A stretch of DNA of 64,000 nt from Ligilactobacillus sp. WC1T17 (GTDB taxonomy: Bacteria > Bacillota > Bacilli > Lactobacillales > Lactobacillaceae), in NCBI GenBank assembly GCA_900110005.1, contig FOCC01000001.1, forward strand, positions 1 through 64,000. The letters run 5' to 3'. The stretch's first letter is position 1, and the number at the start of each line of letters is the position of its first letter. The notes under the pieces were generated by a model that worked only from the letters and a program-made list of their open reading frames with translations, made no database searches and was not told the DNA's origin. The position numbers and the translations under genes are program-made. Positions 15,911-25,239 of this stretch are shown here, piece after piece.

Positions 15911-16324
15911 TTAATCTTGTTTAAAGGCCCAAAATCTTTGTCCGATATAGTTCAATCCTACAAAGAAAATGGAACCGGCCAACATAGCCGCATTATCTTG
16001 GACACTTTGGCTAAAGGAGCTAAAGAGGTAAACGACTACAGGTTTAGCAACGCCGTAAGCGACCAAGTAGCACACTGTAATGTTGATAATGAATTTTACG
16101 ATGACTTTAGCATCCTTGGACTTATTTTGGAAAGTAAAATACTTATTCAAAAAATAACTCACAATACTGCCAACAATATAGTTGGAGGCTGAAGAAATCC
16201 AGTAGTTGAAATGAAAGAGGTTATAAAATAAAAACATAACCCCCATCCCGACTGCAGTATTCACAATCCCAACCAGGATAAATTTTAACATCGTAATATC
16301 AAAAAACTGCTTTAATTTGTTCAT
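15911..16324 (-). CDS. GtrA family membrane protein
   Basis: A 137-residue protein with four hydrophobic helices and the family start FFDITMLKFILVGIVNTAVGM; the SYFLNKYFTFQNK segment is the conserved loop between helices 2 and 3. GtrA proteins are thought to flip lipid-linked sugars made by GtrB-type transferases. Here it is the last gene of the minus-strand part of cluster A, behind the priming transferase. GtrB-like enzymes occur at 23.2-24.1 kb and 27.8-28.7 kb, and GT-C-like proteins near the latter, so the full three-part sugar-side-chain system may be present though scattered. Confidence 0.88.
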   Translation of the reverse strand: MNKLKQFFDITMLKFILVGIVNTAVGMGVMFLFYNLFHFNYWISSASNYIVGSIVSYFLNKYFTFQNKSKDAKVIVKFIINITVCYLVAYGVAKPVVVYLFSSFSQSVQDNAAMLAGSIFFVGLNYIGQRFWAFKQD

Positions 16325-16347
16325 ATCTTATACCCTGGTCCTTAATC

Positions 16348-17799
16348 CTATTTGGATCCTTCACCGCTAAAGACTTCTTTGACTGTCAAAAAGAGAATTT
16401 TGATATCTTCAAAAATAGACCATTCATCGATATATTTCATATCAAGTTTGATAACTTCCTCGAAATCGGTAATATCAGACCGGCCGCTGACCTGCCACAT
16501 TCCCGTAATCCCAGGACGAACAGCCAGGCGGGCCCGGTGGTGTTTTTCATAATTTTTCCATTCGTCAACCAAAGGCGGCCGTGTTCCCACCAGACTCATT
16601 TCCCCGCGCAAAACATTCCAAAATTGCGGAAATTCATCCAAGGATGTCTTGCGGATAAACCAGCCGATTCCATGCTTGGAGCCGTCTTTGCCTGAACCGA
16701 TAATTCGCGGATCATTATCTGCTTTGAACATCAAAACGCTATCAACGGTATTCATACTCATGAGCTCTTTTTTACGTTCCTCAGCATCCTGATACATGCT
16801 TCTAAACTTGTAAATCTTAAAGAGACGTCCATTTTTACCAACTCTTTTTTGTGAGAAAAAGATAGGACCGGGATCAGAGAAGTAAATAATCGGGCCGATA
16901 ATAATCACTAATATACCGGTGAAAACTAAGCCAACCAGCGCACCCACGATATCCATCAGGCGCTTTAAGGCCAGCTGGAAGCTGGAAGCGATTTTGATGG
17001 TTTGGGTAATAACCGTATAACCACTGATTTTTTCCACCGTCTGCATTCCGCGTTCACTATGGTACAGTTCAGCAATCGAAATGTGGGCCGTAATCCCCAT
17101 GTTCAGCAAATCATCTAACACATTTTCCGGTGCTGTCTGCCCCTTAGGCAAGACAAACATAACCTCATCAACTAAGTCATTGACAATATTATCGGTAAAA
17201 TCAGCAATACTACCGACAATTTTAACACCGTTAAATAAGTCACCTGTTTGATAAGCGCCATCTGTTAAAACCAAACCTGAGACGCTAATATCACCTAACG
17301 ACTTTTGTTCCAGCCGTTCCTTGGTGTCTTTAGCCCAGTCCGTGGTTGTGACTAAAATCATTCTTCTTTTAGCATATCCATTTTTGCGGCGCTGTCTTAA
17401 GATGATTTTTTTCCAAAGTGACCGCTCCACGTAAATTGCCGGAATGCCAATAATAATCAGCAGCACAAAGACGGTTCGCGAATACCAGTAAGTTGTTTGT
17501 GTCATCAAAAGATACAAAGCTAGTAGCATTACCATGGCTAAAACGTATTTAACGGTTTCTTTTAATTCTTTAATACTATCTCTTTTTAAGATATTGCGAT
17601 AATTTTCCGATAACACCGAGAAAACAAAGCCTGCTACCGCCATAATTAAAGCCCCATTATGATAGACAGGTCTTGCATATGGGTTTAACAAACCATGTCG
17701 AACAATAAAGGAAATGACGTATACCAGCTGCATAACCAGCATATCCAGTATCGTAAAATCCAAGTGTTTCATCCAACGATTACTTCGATTACTATACAA
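16348..17799 (-). CDS. polyprenyl-phosphate hexose-1-phosphate transferase (priming glycosyltransferase)
   Basis: A 483-residue priming enzyme that moves a hexose-1-phosphate from a UDP-sugar to undecaprenyl phosphate, the first step of repeat-unit synthesis. Four N-terminal helices and a CoA-binding-like domain precede the catalytic bacterial sugar transferase domain (about residues 280-480), recognised by FKIYKFRSM, DEFPQFWNVLRGEMSLVG, TRPPLVDEW and RPGITGMWQVSGRS. Full length for the WcaJ/RfbP type. A second, short-form priming enzyme sits at 61.4 kb, so the two clusters can start independently. Sugar specificity cannot be read. Confidence 0.93.
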   Translation of the reverse strand: MYSNRSNRWMKHLDFTILDMLVMQLVYVISFIVRHGLLNPYARPVYHNGALIMAVAGFVFSVLSENYRNILKRDSIKELKETVKYVLAMVMLLALYLLMTQTTYWYSRTVFVLLIIIGIPAIYVERSLWKKIILRQRRKNGYAKRRMILVTTTDWAKDTKERLEQKSLGDISVSGLVLTDGAYQTGDLFNGVKIVGSIADFTDNIVNDLVDEVMFVLPKGQTAPENVLDDLLNMGITAHISIAELYHSERGMQTVEKISGYTVITQTIKIASSFQLALKRLMDIVGALVGLVFTGILVIIIGPIIYFSDPGPIFFSQKRVGKNGRLFKIYKFRSMYQDAEERKKELMSMNTVDSVLMFKADNDPRIIGSGKDGSKHGIGWFIRKTSLDEFPQFWNVLRGEMSLVGTRPPLVDEWKNYEKHHRARLAVRPGITGMWQVSGRSDITDFEEVIKLDMKYIDEWSIFEDIKILFLTVKEVFSGEGSK

Positions 17800-17901
17800 G
17801 TCTTATTCACCCTCAATTCCAGTCAGATTCCGTAGTTTAATCTATCTTTTCCTAGTCTATCAAAAGCTGGCTGAAAACTCCAGTTACACTTTAAAGACAA
17901 A

Positions 17902-19017
17902 TTAGTCCTTAAATTCGCTCTTAACAGTTTCCAAAGCTGCTGCAATCACTTGATCCATGTTGTAGTACTTATATTGGCCCAGACGTCCGCCAAAGATGAC
18001 ATTTGCCGCGTTCTTTTGGGCGTATTCTTTATAAGCTTGATACATGTCATTGTTACGTTTGTTGTTAACTGGGTAATATGGTTCGTCGCCACGCTTCCAG
18101 TCAGCTGGATATTCACGGGTAATAACCGTCTTATCCTGGTCGCCCTTACCAAATTCAAAATGCTTATGTTCGATGATCCGCGTGTATGGTGTTTTAGCAT
18201 CTGTGTAGTTAACCACAGCGTTACCTTGGTGGTTATCTTCGTCTAAGACTTCCGTTTCAAAGCGTAAAGAACGATATTCAAGTTCGCCTAACTTGTAGTC
18301 GAAGAACTGATCAATCATCCCGGTGAAGACAACCTTGTCAAAGTCTTTTAAGTATTGGTCTTTCTTGTCAAAGAAGTCGACTCCGGTTTCAACTGCAATG
18401 TTTTCGTTGTCCAACATCTTTTCAACGATTTGGGTGTAGCCGCCCATTGGAATACCTTGGTACAAGTCGTTGAAGTAATTGTTGTCATAAGTCAACCGCA
18501 CTGGCAAACGTTTGATGATGAAGGCCGGCAGTTCTGTGGCTTTTCGGCCCCATTGCTTTTCAGTGTAGCCTTTAACGAGTTTTTCGTAAATATCGCGGCC
18601 AATTAAAGAAATAGCCTGTTCTTCCAAATTTTGTGGTTCCTTGCCAGCCATTTCTTGGCGTTGTTCGTTAATTTTAGCCATGGCTTCCTTTGGTGTAACC
18701 ACACCCCACATCTTATTGAAGGTGTTCATGTTAAATGGCATGTTGTAGATTTCACCGTTGAAGTTGGCTACTGGTGAATTAGTGTAGCGGTTAAATTCAG
18801 CGAATTGTTGCACATAGTCCCAGACTTCCTTATTTGAAGTATGGAAAATGTGGGCGCCATATTGGTGAACTTGAATACCGTAAACTTCTTTGGTATAGAT
18901 GTTACCAGCTAAATGGTCTCTTTTTTCGATTACTTTTACTTGGTGGCCGCGTTTGGCTGCTTCATGGGCAAATGTGGCGCCAAAAAGGCCGGCACCGACT
19001 ACTAAATACTTGGTCAT
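17902..19017 (-). CDS. glf: UDP-galactopyranose mutase
   Basis: A 371-residue flavoenzyme converting UDP-galactopyranose to UDP-galactofuranose. The N-terminus MTKYLVVGAGLFGATFAHEA holds the FAD-binding GxGxxG; further family stretches are QYGAHIFHTSNKEVW, YTEKQWG, and GGRLGQYKYYNMDQVI at the C-terminus. Start at ATG 19017, 7 bases after GGAGGAA; the in-frame GTG upstream lies within that ribosome site. Its product donates Galf, probably to the WbbI/Gtf3-like transferase at 30.3-31.3 kb. Codon use is rather C/G rich at third positions, as if highly expressed. Confidence 0.95.
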   Translation of the reverse strand: MTKYLVVGAGLFGATFAHEAAKRGHQVKVIEKRDHLAGNIYTKEVYGIQVHQYGAHIFHTSNKEVWDYVQQFAEFNRYTNSPVANFNGEIYNMPFNMNTFNKMWGVVTPKEAMAKINEQRQEMAGKEPQNLEEQAISLIGRDIYEKLVKGYTEKQWGRKATELPAFIIKRLPVRLTYDNNYFNDLYQGIPMGGYTQIVEKMLDNENIAVETGVDFFDKKDQYLKDFDKVVFTGMIDQFFDYKLGELEYRSLRFETEVLDEDNHQGNAVVNYTDAKTPYTRIIEHKHFEFGKGDQDKTVITREYPADWKRGDEPYYPVNNKRNNDMYQAYKEYAQKNAANVIFGGRLGQYKYYNMDQVIAAALETVKSEFKD

Positions 19018-19065
19018 TTTAAATTCCTCCACACATTAATTTCAATGGCTTTTTTTATTCTAATA

Positions 19066-19094
19066 TTAAAACCTAAGCCAAGATAGTGTATAAT
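19066..19094 (+). promoter_or_regulatory. promoter candidate for wzx-wzy operon
   Basis: -10 TATAAT (19089-19094) with a weak -35 TTAAAA (19066-19071) at 17 bases, in the 200-base gap between divergent glf and wzx. Confidence 0.45.
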
Positions 19095-19218
19095 ATGTTA
19101 TTAGTGGTTTTAAACCATTTTAACACAATCGTATCTATTATATTACTGGCTGTCTTACTTAGCAATTAGCTTTTTATAAGACTGTCAAATTCAATCAACT
19201 ATTTAGGTAAGTGTTTCA

Positions 19219-20661
19219 ATGAAAGTTATCAAAAATTATTTTTACAATGCCGGCTATCAATTGCTGGCCGTCATCCTGCCGCTGATTACCGCACCGTATA
19301 TTTCACGGGTAATCGGTGCACACGGTATTGGTATTTACACCGCCACCTATTCTACCATCCAATATTTCATTCTTTTGGGATCGATTGGGATTGGCATGTA
19401 TGGCAACCGTGAAATTGCCTACGTCAGAGATGACAAGACTAAAATGACCCAGGTCTTTTGGGAAATCCAAATTTTAAAAATGATCATGGTCACCTTAGCT
19501 TACGGCAGTTTTATTATCTACTTGACGCTGATGCCGACTTATCGCGAATATATGTGGATTCAGTCTATCAATCTGGTTGCAGCTGCCTTTGATATTTCGT
19601 GGCTGTATATGGGCTTGGAAGATTTCAAAAAGACCGTTTTGCGTAATACCCTGGTTAAATTAACCTCAGTTGCCTTAATTTTTATTTTTATCCACCAAGC
19701 CAGTGATACTTGGCTTTATATCCTAGTTATGGCCGGATCTACTTTAGGCGGTAATTTAACCTTGTGGCCTTATTTGAAAAAGACTCTAGGTAAAGTTGAA
19801 TGGAAAAAATTAAGACCTTTCAACCATTTCAAGCCAACCGTTGCTTTATTTATCCCGCAAATTGCCACGCAGGTTTATCAAATTTTGAATAAAACGATGC
19901 TTTGGGGTATGGTTAGCAGTGATGTGGCCGGCTTTTATGATCGGTCAGACAACTTAGTCAAACTGGTTTTAACCATCGTCACGGCGACCGGCACTGTTAT
20001 GCTGCCTCACGTAGCCAATGCTTTTCACGATGGTAACAAAGCCGCGGTTAAACAAATGACGGCTGAATCATTTGACTTTGTCTCCTTTATCGCAATTCCG
20101 ATGTTTTTTGGCCTGGCTGCGGTGGGCAAAAACCTGGCTCCCCTCTTTTATGGTCCTGAGTTTAAACCAGTCGGTCTGGCGGTTTGCATCGAAGCGGTGA
20201 TTATTTTGCTGATTGGCTGGAGTAATGTCTTAGGTTTGCAGTATCTGCTGCCGACAAATCAAATCAAGATTTACACCCATTCCGTCGTTTCAGGTGCTGT
20301 AACGAACCTTATTTTAAACCTTCCCTTAATCTATCTATTGGGTTTAAATGGGGCGATTCTTTCGACCGTCCTTTCAGAGTTGGTGGTTACTGTTTATCAA
20401 TTATGGCATGTCAGAAAGCAGCTTGAGATGCACCAACTATTCTTGAATACGCCTAAATATCTTTTAGCAGGTTTCATCATGTTTGTCGTGGTTTTAGGCA
20501 TATCACTCAAGCTTACTTTTGCAAATACCTTCTTCATGATTTTAGCCCTTGGATGTGAAGTTTTAGTCGGGGCTTTAATTTACGGCCTGCTTATTTTGCT
20601 GTTAAAACCAACTATTTTAGGTAAAGCTAAACTCATCTTAGCTAAAATTAGGAGGAAATAA
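19219..20661 (+). CDS. oligosaccharide repeat-unit flippase (Wzx)
   Basis: A 480-residue MATE/RfbX-type flippase with about fourteen hydrophobic helices. It starts with NYFYNAGYQLLAVILPLITAPY, where the ITAPYISR motif after helix 1 is a hallmark of Wzx proteins, and later has GNREIAY. It should transfer undecaprenyl-linked repeat units of cluster A across the membrane. First gene of a plus-strand run; only 2 bases separate it from the polymerase-like gene. A second Wzx (48.8-50.2 kb) serves cluster B and shares the same N-terminal motifs. Confidence 0.92.
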   Translation: MKVIKNYFYNAGYQLLAVILPLITAPYISRVIGAHGIGIYTATYSTIQYFILLGSIGIGMYGNREIAYVRDDKTKMTQVFWEIQILKMIMVTLAYGSFIIYLTLMPTYREYMWIQSINLVAAAFDISWLYMGLEDFKKTVLRNTLVKLTSVALIFIFIHQASDTWLYILVMAGSTLGGNLTLWPYLKKTLGKVEWKKLRPFNHFKPTVALFIPQIATQVYQILNKTMLWGMVSSDVAGFYDRSDNLVKLVLTIVTATGTVMLPHVANAFHDGNKAAVKQMTAESFDFVSFIAIPMFFGLAAVGKNLAPLFYGPEFKPVGLAVCIEAVIILLIGWSNVLGLQYLLPTNQIKIYTHSVVSGAVTNLILNLPLIYLLGLNGAILSTVLSELVVTVYQLWHVRKQLEMHQLFLNTPKYLLAGFIMFVVVLGISLKLTFANTFFMILALGCEVLVGALIYGLLILLLKPTILGKAKLILAKIRRK

Positions 20662-20663
20662 TC

Positions 20664-21848
20664 ATGGATATCATGAATCAAACTTATCAAATACCCTTTG
20701 GTCAGCGGATTTTAGCCAAATTTCCCTGGCTGGCTGATGCTATCTTCTTTGTGTCCTTTGAATTAATTGTTTTAACTAATTTTATTCAAGGAACAATGCT
20801 TTATAACCATCAAATTTCTAGCGTTGTTGTGGGTAAAGTCCAAATTATCGCTGGTATCTTGGCCGTCTTAAAAGTCCTTCTATTTGATGACAAAAGCATT
20901 AGCGGATGGCTCTTAACGATTTTTGTCGGCGTTTTGCTGTGGCAAAGTGCGACCTTAGCTTTAGGATATGATATTTTCTACTACTTCTTATTGCTTATTG
21001 CCGCTAAAAATGTCAACTTTAAATATATCGCCGCCAGTTTTTTTGCCACCACAACGGTTGCTTTGCTTCTTGTCTTTAGTTTAGCTAAATTCGGTATCAT
21101 TCCTAACCTTTCATTTACCAAGGCCAACGGTACCTTTGCTTTGGGAATGAATTACCCTACCGATTTAGCCGCTAGATTTTTTTATCTTTTAGCCGCTTAT
21201 GCTCTATTCAAAAACTTTGCCTTGTCCTTACCCGAAAAAATCAGCTTTTTAGCTGTAATTGTCTTAACTTATACGGTTACACACACCCGGGTTGATTTAC
21301 TGGTGATGGCGCTTTTACTTTTAGCAATTATCTTTTATAAGCAGGTAGCCTTCATTTTGGAAAAAGTTACCAATAAAGGCATTACGGTGCTTTTAGGAGC
21401 TTTGGTAGCCGTTTTAGTAGGTGCTTCTTACCTTTATCGTGATCACAGTACCCTCTTTACGCTTGCCAACAAAATTTTCTCCAACCGTCTTTCCCTAGGA
21501 AACAGAGCTTTCAAAGAATATAACGTTACCTTGTTGGGCCAGCCTATTCCGCAACAGGGCTTTGGTGGCAGCAGTACTGAGAAATTGGCTGATTATTTCT
21601 ACATTGACAGCTCTTATCTGAGAATTTTAATGATGTTTGGCGCCGTTACTTTTTTGATTTTTATCGGCCTATTGGTTTATTTATCCCAAAAATTTATGCA
21701 GCAAAGATTATATGCTTTTGAAATTGTCTTAATCTTAGTGGCAATCAGTTCTTTAATCGATCAACATCTTTATGATGTTTCATTTAATATTATTTTATTG
21801 GCTGCTTTAGCCAACCTTGATTACGCTAAAGACAGTCACTATTATTAA
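20664..21848 (+). CDS. Wzy-like polysaccharide polymerase / O-antigen ligase family protein
   Basis: A 394-residue protein with about ten hydrophobic segments and a larger external loop (roughly residues 265-310, from YRDHSTLFTLANK to GFGGSSTEKLADYF), the pattern of Wzy polymerases. Sequence identity to a named family is not obvious, so the call rests on topology and position directly after wzx. The TTRVDLL-like TRVDLLVMALLLLAIIFYK stretch resembles small EPS polymerases in lactobacilli. It would link flipped repeat units into chains. A weak terminator follows at 21.86 kb. Confidence 0.7.
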   Translation: MDIMNQTYQIPFGQRILAKFPWLADAIFFVSFELIVLTNFIQGTMLYNHQISSVVVGKVQIIAGILAVLKVLLFDDKSISGWLLTIFVGVLLWQSATLALGYDIFYYFLLLIAAKNVNFKYIAASFFATTTVALLLVFSLAKFGIIPNLSFTKANGTFALGMNYPTDLAARFFYLLAAYALFKNFALSLPEKISFLAVIVLTYTVTHTRVDLLVMALLLLAIIFYKQVAFILEKVTNKGITVLLGALVAVLVGASYLYRDHSTLFTLANKIFSNRLSLGNRAFKEYNVTLLGQPIPQQGFGGSSTEKLADYFYIDSSYLRILMMFGAVTFLIFIGLLVYLSQKFMQQRLYAFEIVLILVAISSLIDQHLYDVSFNIILLAALANLDYAKDSHYY

Positions 21849-21860
21849 TATTTCCAAAAT

Positions 21861-21886
21861 GCACCTTTATGGTGTGTTTTTTTTTT
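21861..21886 (+). terminator. weak intrinsic terminator
   Basis: Short stem GCACC/GGTGT followed by a run of ten T, 13 bases after the wzy-like gene. Confidence 0.5.
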
Positions 21887-21965
21887 CGTTTATCATATGC
21901 TAAAATATAACAGGTAAATTTTTTAGAGTACTTAGTTTAAATTAACAACGGAAGGATTTATAATT

Positions 21966-23177
21966 TTGGAAGAAAAGATACAACACGTTTATATTATTGG
22001 TGCCAAAGGTATCGGCAACTACGGCGGTTACGAAACCTTTTTGGAAAAACTTTTGGAATACCACCAAAACAACCAGCAGATTAAATACCATATTGCCTGC
22101 AAAAAAAACGGCAAGGGCTTCATGGACGAAAGTAAGCTGCCAAAGGCAGTAACGCTTGATGAAGACCACTTTACCTACTATAATGCCGACTGTTTCAAAA
22201 TTAATGTTCCCGAAAAATTAGGTTCAGCTCAAGCTATCTATTATGATTTAGCTTCCTTAAAAGAATGCATCAGACAATGCAAAGAAAATCATATTAAAAA
22301 TCCAATCATCTACGTTTTAGCCTGCCGTATCGGACCTTTTATCGGGCCTTATGTTAAACAAGTTCACCAATTAGGCGGTAAACTTTTGGTTAACCCTGAT
22401 GGTCATGAATGGATGCGGGCCAAATGGTCTAAACCCGTCCGCAAATATTGGAAAATTTCCGAAGCCGGCATGGTTAAGCATGCTGACCTCTTGGTTTGCG
22501 ACTCTGTTAACATTGAAAAATATATCCAAACAGAATATGCTAAATATCATCCTAACACAACCTTTATTGCCTACGGTTCTGATATTTATCCTTCTAAATT
22601 TAAAGATGACGATGAAATTTTTACTTCCTGGCTCAGCCAAAAAGGTCTTACACCTTTTAACTACTATCTCGTCGTTGGGCGTTTTGTTCCGGAAAACAAT
22701 TTTGAAACCATGATTCGTGAATTCATGAAATCGCACAGCCAAAAAGATTTGGCTATTATCACAACCCAAGATGATAAGTTTTTGGCTGAATTAGATGAAA
22801 AACTGCATTTCAAACAAGACCACCGGATTAAATTTGTGGGCACCGTCTATAACCAGGAATTGCTCAAGAAAATCCGTGAAAATGCCTATGGCTACTTCCA
22901 TGGCCATTCTGTTGGCGGAACTAACCCTTCCTTACTGGAAGCTTTAGGTTCAACCAAATTAAACTTATTATTAAACGTTGGTTTTAACGAAGAAGTTGGC
23001 CAAGATGCTGCACTTTACTGGAGCAAAGAAGCAGGCTCTTTGGCCCATTTAATTGACCAGGCCGATCAAATGAGCCCCGCCCAAATTGATGAATTTGGTC
23101 AAAAAGCTAAACAGCGGATTAAAGATGCTTACAGTTGGCAATTTATCGCTGACCGCTATCAAGCAATTTTTAAATAA
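21966..23177 (+). CDS. DUF1972/GT4 family rhamnosyltransferase-like glycosyltransferase
   Basis: A 403-residue GT-B enzyme starting (TTG, after GGAAGGA) with HVYIIGAKGIGNYGGYETFLEKL, the DUF1972 signature of Cps2T/RgpA-type rhamnosyltransferases. Further features: VNPDGHEWMRAKWSKPVRKY and the sugar-nucleotide end GYFHGHSVGGTNPSLLEALG with the E(x7)E-like acidic pair region. Such enzymes add a rhamnose as the second sugar of the repeat unit. dTDP-rhamnose would come from rmlDACB in cluster B, which ties the two clusters together. Acceptor is inferred only. Confidence 0.85.
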   Translation: MEEKIQHVYIIGAKGIGNYGGYETFLEKLLEYHQNNQQIKYHIACKKNGKGFMDESKLPKAVTLDEDHFTYYNADCFKINVPEKLGSAQAIYYDLASLKECIRQCKENHIKNPIIYVLACRIGPFIGPYVKQVHQLGGKLLVNPDGHEWMRAKWSKPVRKYWKISEAGMVKHADLLVCDSVNIEKYIQTEYAKYHPNTTFIAYGSDIYPSKFKDDDEIFTSWLSQKGLTPFNYYLVVGRFVPENNFETMIREFMKSHSQKDLAIITTQDDKFLAELDEKLHFKQDHRIKFVGTVYNQELLKKIRENAYGYFHGHSVGGTNPSLLEALGSTKLNLLLNVGFNEEVGQDAALYWSKEAGSLAHLIDQADQMSPAQIDEFGQKAKQRIKDAYSWQFIADRYQAIFK

Positions 23178-23205
23178 TCATAACTTGTGAAAGGAGATTA
23201 ATAGT

Positions 23206-24138
23206 TTGACTAAAAAATTATCAATCATTGTTCCTTGCTATTTTGAAGAAGAAACGATTCCCTTGTTTTATCAAGCTGTTGAAAAAATCAAGCCCCAATT
23301 GACTGATATTGAACTGGAATATTGGTTTATCAATGACGGCTCAACCGATGGCACCTTAACAGCCATGAAAAAATTGAACCAGAAAGACCCGGTTCACGTT
23401 CACTATGCTTCTTTTTCCCGTAACTTTGGCAAAGAAGCCGCCCTTTATTGCGGCCTTAAAAATGCCACCGGCGATTATGTCACCGTGATGGATGCAGACT
23501 TGCAAGATCCACCTGATATGCTGCCGGAAATGTTTAAATATCTTGCCCAAGGCTACGATTGTGTGGGAACCCGTCGGACAACCCGCAGTGGCGAACCGCC
23601 CATCAGATCTTTTTTCGCCAAGCTTTTTTACAAGCTGATTAATAAAATTTCTGATACCAAAATGGTTGACGGCGCACGTGATTTTCGGTTAATGACCCGG
23701 CAAATGGTGGATGCCGTTTTAGAGATGTCAGAATATAACCGTTTTTCCAAGGGGATTTTTTCGTGGGTCGGTTTTAACACCAAATATCTGAAATACCCCA
23801 ATCGTGAACGGGCTGCCGGTCAAACCAGCTGGAGTTTTTGGAAGCTCTTCACCTATTCAATTGATGGCATTATTAACTTCTCCCAATTTCCGCTTGATTT
23901 AGCCACTTTTGCCGGCTTTATTTCAGCCTTTCTTTCGGGGATTGCCATTATCTTTATCATTGTCCGCTACATCATCCATGGCGGCGATCCTACGACAGGA
24001 TGGACTTCAACGATTTGCGTCATTTTATTTATCAGCGGAATCCAGCTCATGTTTTTAGGTATCATTGGTAAATACATCGGCAAAATTTTTACCGAAGTTA
24101 AAAAAAGGCCAATCTATATTATCAAAGAAAAAAAATAA
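23206..24138 (+). CDS. GT2 family polyprenyl-phosphate glycosyltransferase (GtrB/DPM-like)
   Basis: A 310-residue GT-A enzyme with two C-terminal membrane helices. Motifs: SIIVPCYFEEETI at the start, FINDGSTDGT, and VTVMDADLQDPPDM with the DAD metal site followed by the LQDPP signature of dolichol-phosphate-mannose/GtrB-type transferases. It likely attaches a sugar to undecaprenyl phosphate for later transfer outside the membrane. TTG start after GAAAGGAG. Last gene of the plus-strand run; a strong terminator separates it from the convergent acyltransferase. Confidence 0.9.
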   Translation: MTKKLSIIVPCYFEEETIPLFYQAVEKIKPQLTDIELEYWFINDGSTDGTLTAMKKLNQKDPVHVHYASFSRNFGKEAALYCGLKNATGDYVTVMDADLQDPPDMLPEMFKYLAQGYDCVGTRRTTRSGEPPIRSFFAKLFYKLINKISDTKMVDGARDFRLMTRQMVDAVLEMSEYNRFSKGIFSWVGFNTKYLKYPNRERAAGQTSWSFWKLFTYSIDGIINFSQFPLDLATFAGFISAFLSGIAIIFIIVRYIIHGGDPTTGWTSTICVILFISGIQLMFLGIIGKYIGKIFTEVKKRPIYIIKEKK

Positions 24139-24141
24139 TTC

Positions 24142-24174
24142 AAAAAGAGCGCGATTTAAAAATCGCGCTCTTTT
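24142..24174. terminator. bidirectional intrinsic terminator
   Basis: Perfect stem AAAAGAGCGCGATTT / AAATCGCGCTCTTTT with a short A-rich loop between convergent genes ending at 24138 and 24174. Confidence 0.93.
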
Positions 24175-25226
24175 TAACTAATTATTTTTTTAAAGGGATA
24201 TTTGCGGTGTAAATAAAATGACCGGATAAAAGGCACTTTGGGTACAACCAGCAAGGCTGCAAAGGTTAACAAAATACGATACGTTGACATACCGACTGTA
24301 GCGAGTACAGGTCCATAATGAGCATTAAGATTATTGAAAATTACGCTGCTAAGCGTAATGGCTTTGATATCAATTAAGTGGAAACACAAGGCAATTATCG
24401 AAAATGCCCCATACAGGTTAAGCCATTTTACTTTAAATCCGCTTCTTGTCACTACCATGGCCAAATACATCAGCGCATATGAACCGCCCATCGCACCCAG
24501 CATTGCCCAAAGAGGATTGGCTGCATAACCGATATTAATGAAGAAAAAGCCTTTATAGGCTGAAAAAAGCCATAACAAAATACCTAAGAACATCCAAGCC
24601 GCTTTACCTTGTTCAAGCAAGTCGTTTTGCCGCAAATACTTGCCAAATAAATAAAAAGGTTGACTGATTAAAGTCGCATTAAAAGCCCAGGGCAAACTAA
24701 TATATTTGGCTGTCCAAAAACCAATTACACAGCAAATCAGCGTCAACAATACATCTAAATACCGCATTTTAACCTGTCTTTGCACTTTAACAATAAAATT
24801 AAAGATAATATCTGCGGTAAACATGGCTAATAAAAACCAAATGGCCCCGATTGACGGTACAAATAAATGCCCATAATTGGTCGATGTTCCTAAGCCGGCT
24901 GCTACTTCCAATAAAAATTGCCGGTTGCTTAGCGTTAACTGGCTAAACCCATGGGGGAAGATGTGCCAGTTAAAATAAGCGATATATAGTAAGATTGAAG
25001 TTGCCATATAAGGCAACAGCAAATTAAAGAAGCCTTTTTTAACCACTACTTTGGTCGCCTGCTGCTTATATAGGTATCCTGACACTACGAAAAATAAAGG
25101 CACATGGACGGCAAAAATCACTTTACCTAAATAAGTTCCTGTATATTGTCCCAGACTATGCCCCACGACAATCAGCAGCATGCCTACAGCACGGACTAAA
25201 TCAATCCATTCAATTCTCTTTTTCAT
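24174..25226 (-). CDS. acyltransferase family 3 membrane protein
   Basis: A 350-residue polytopic protein starting RIEWIDLVRAVGMLLIVVGHSLGQY, with the conserved acyltransferase-3 Arg and catalytic-site His (VVGH), then VPLFFVVSGYLYK in helix 3. Ten hydrophobic helices. Such proteins move acyl groups (often acetyl) onto extracellular polysaccharide. Last gene of the minus-strand part of cluster A, 13 bases after the GT gene. Intact, in contrast to the acyltransferases of cluster B that carry repeats or frameshifts. Confidence 0.87.
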   Translation of the reverse strand: MKKRIEWIDLVRAVGMLLIVVGHSLGQYTGTYLGKVIFAVHVPLFFVVSGYLYKQQATKVVVKKGFFNLLLPYMATSILLYIAYFNWHIFPHGFSQLTLSNRQFLLEVAAGLGTSTNYGHLFVPSIGAIWFLLAMFTADIIFNFIVKVQRQVKMRYLDVLLTLICCVIGFWTAKYISLPWAFNATLISQPFYLFGKYLRQNDLLEQGKAAWMFLGILLWLFSAYKGFFFINIGYAANPLWAMLGAMGGSYALMYLAMVVTRSGFKVKWLNLYGAFSIIALCFHLIDIKAITLSSVIFNNLNAHYGPVLATVGMSTYRILLTFAALLVVPKVPFIRSFYLHRKYPFKKIIS

Positions 25227-25239
25227 GTTTTTCCCTTTC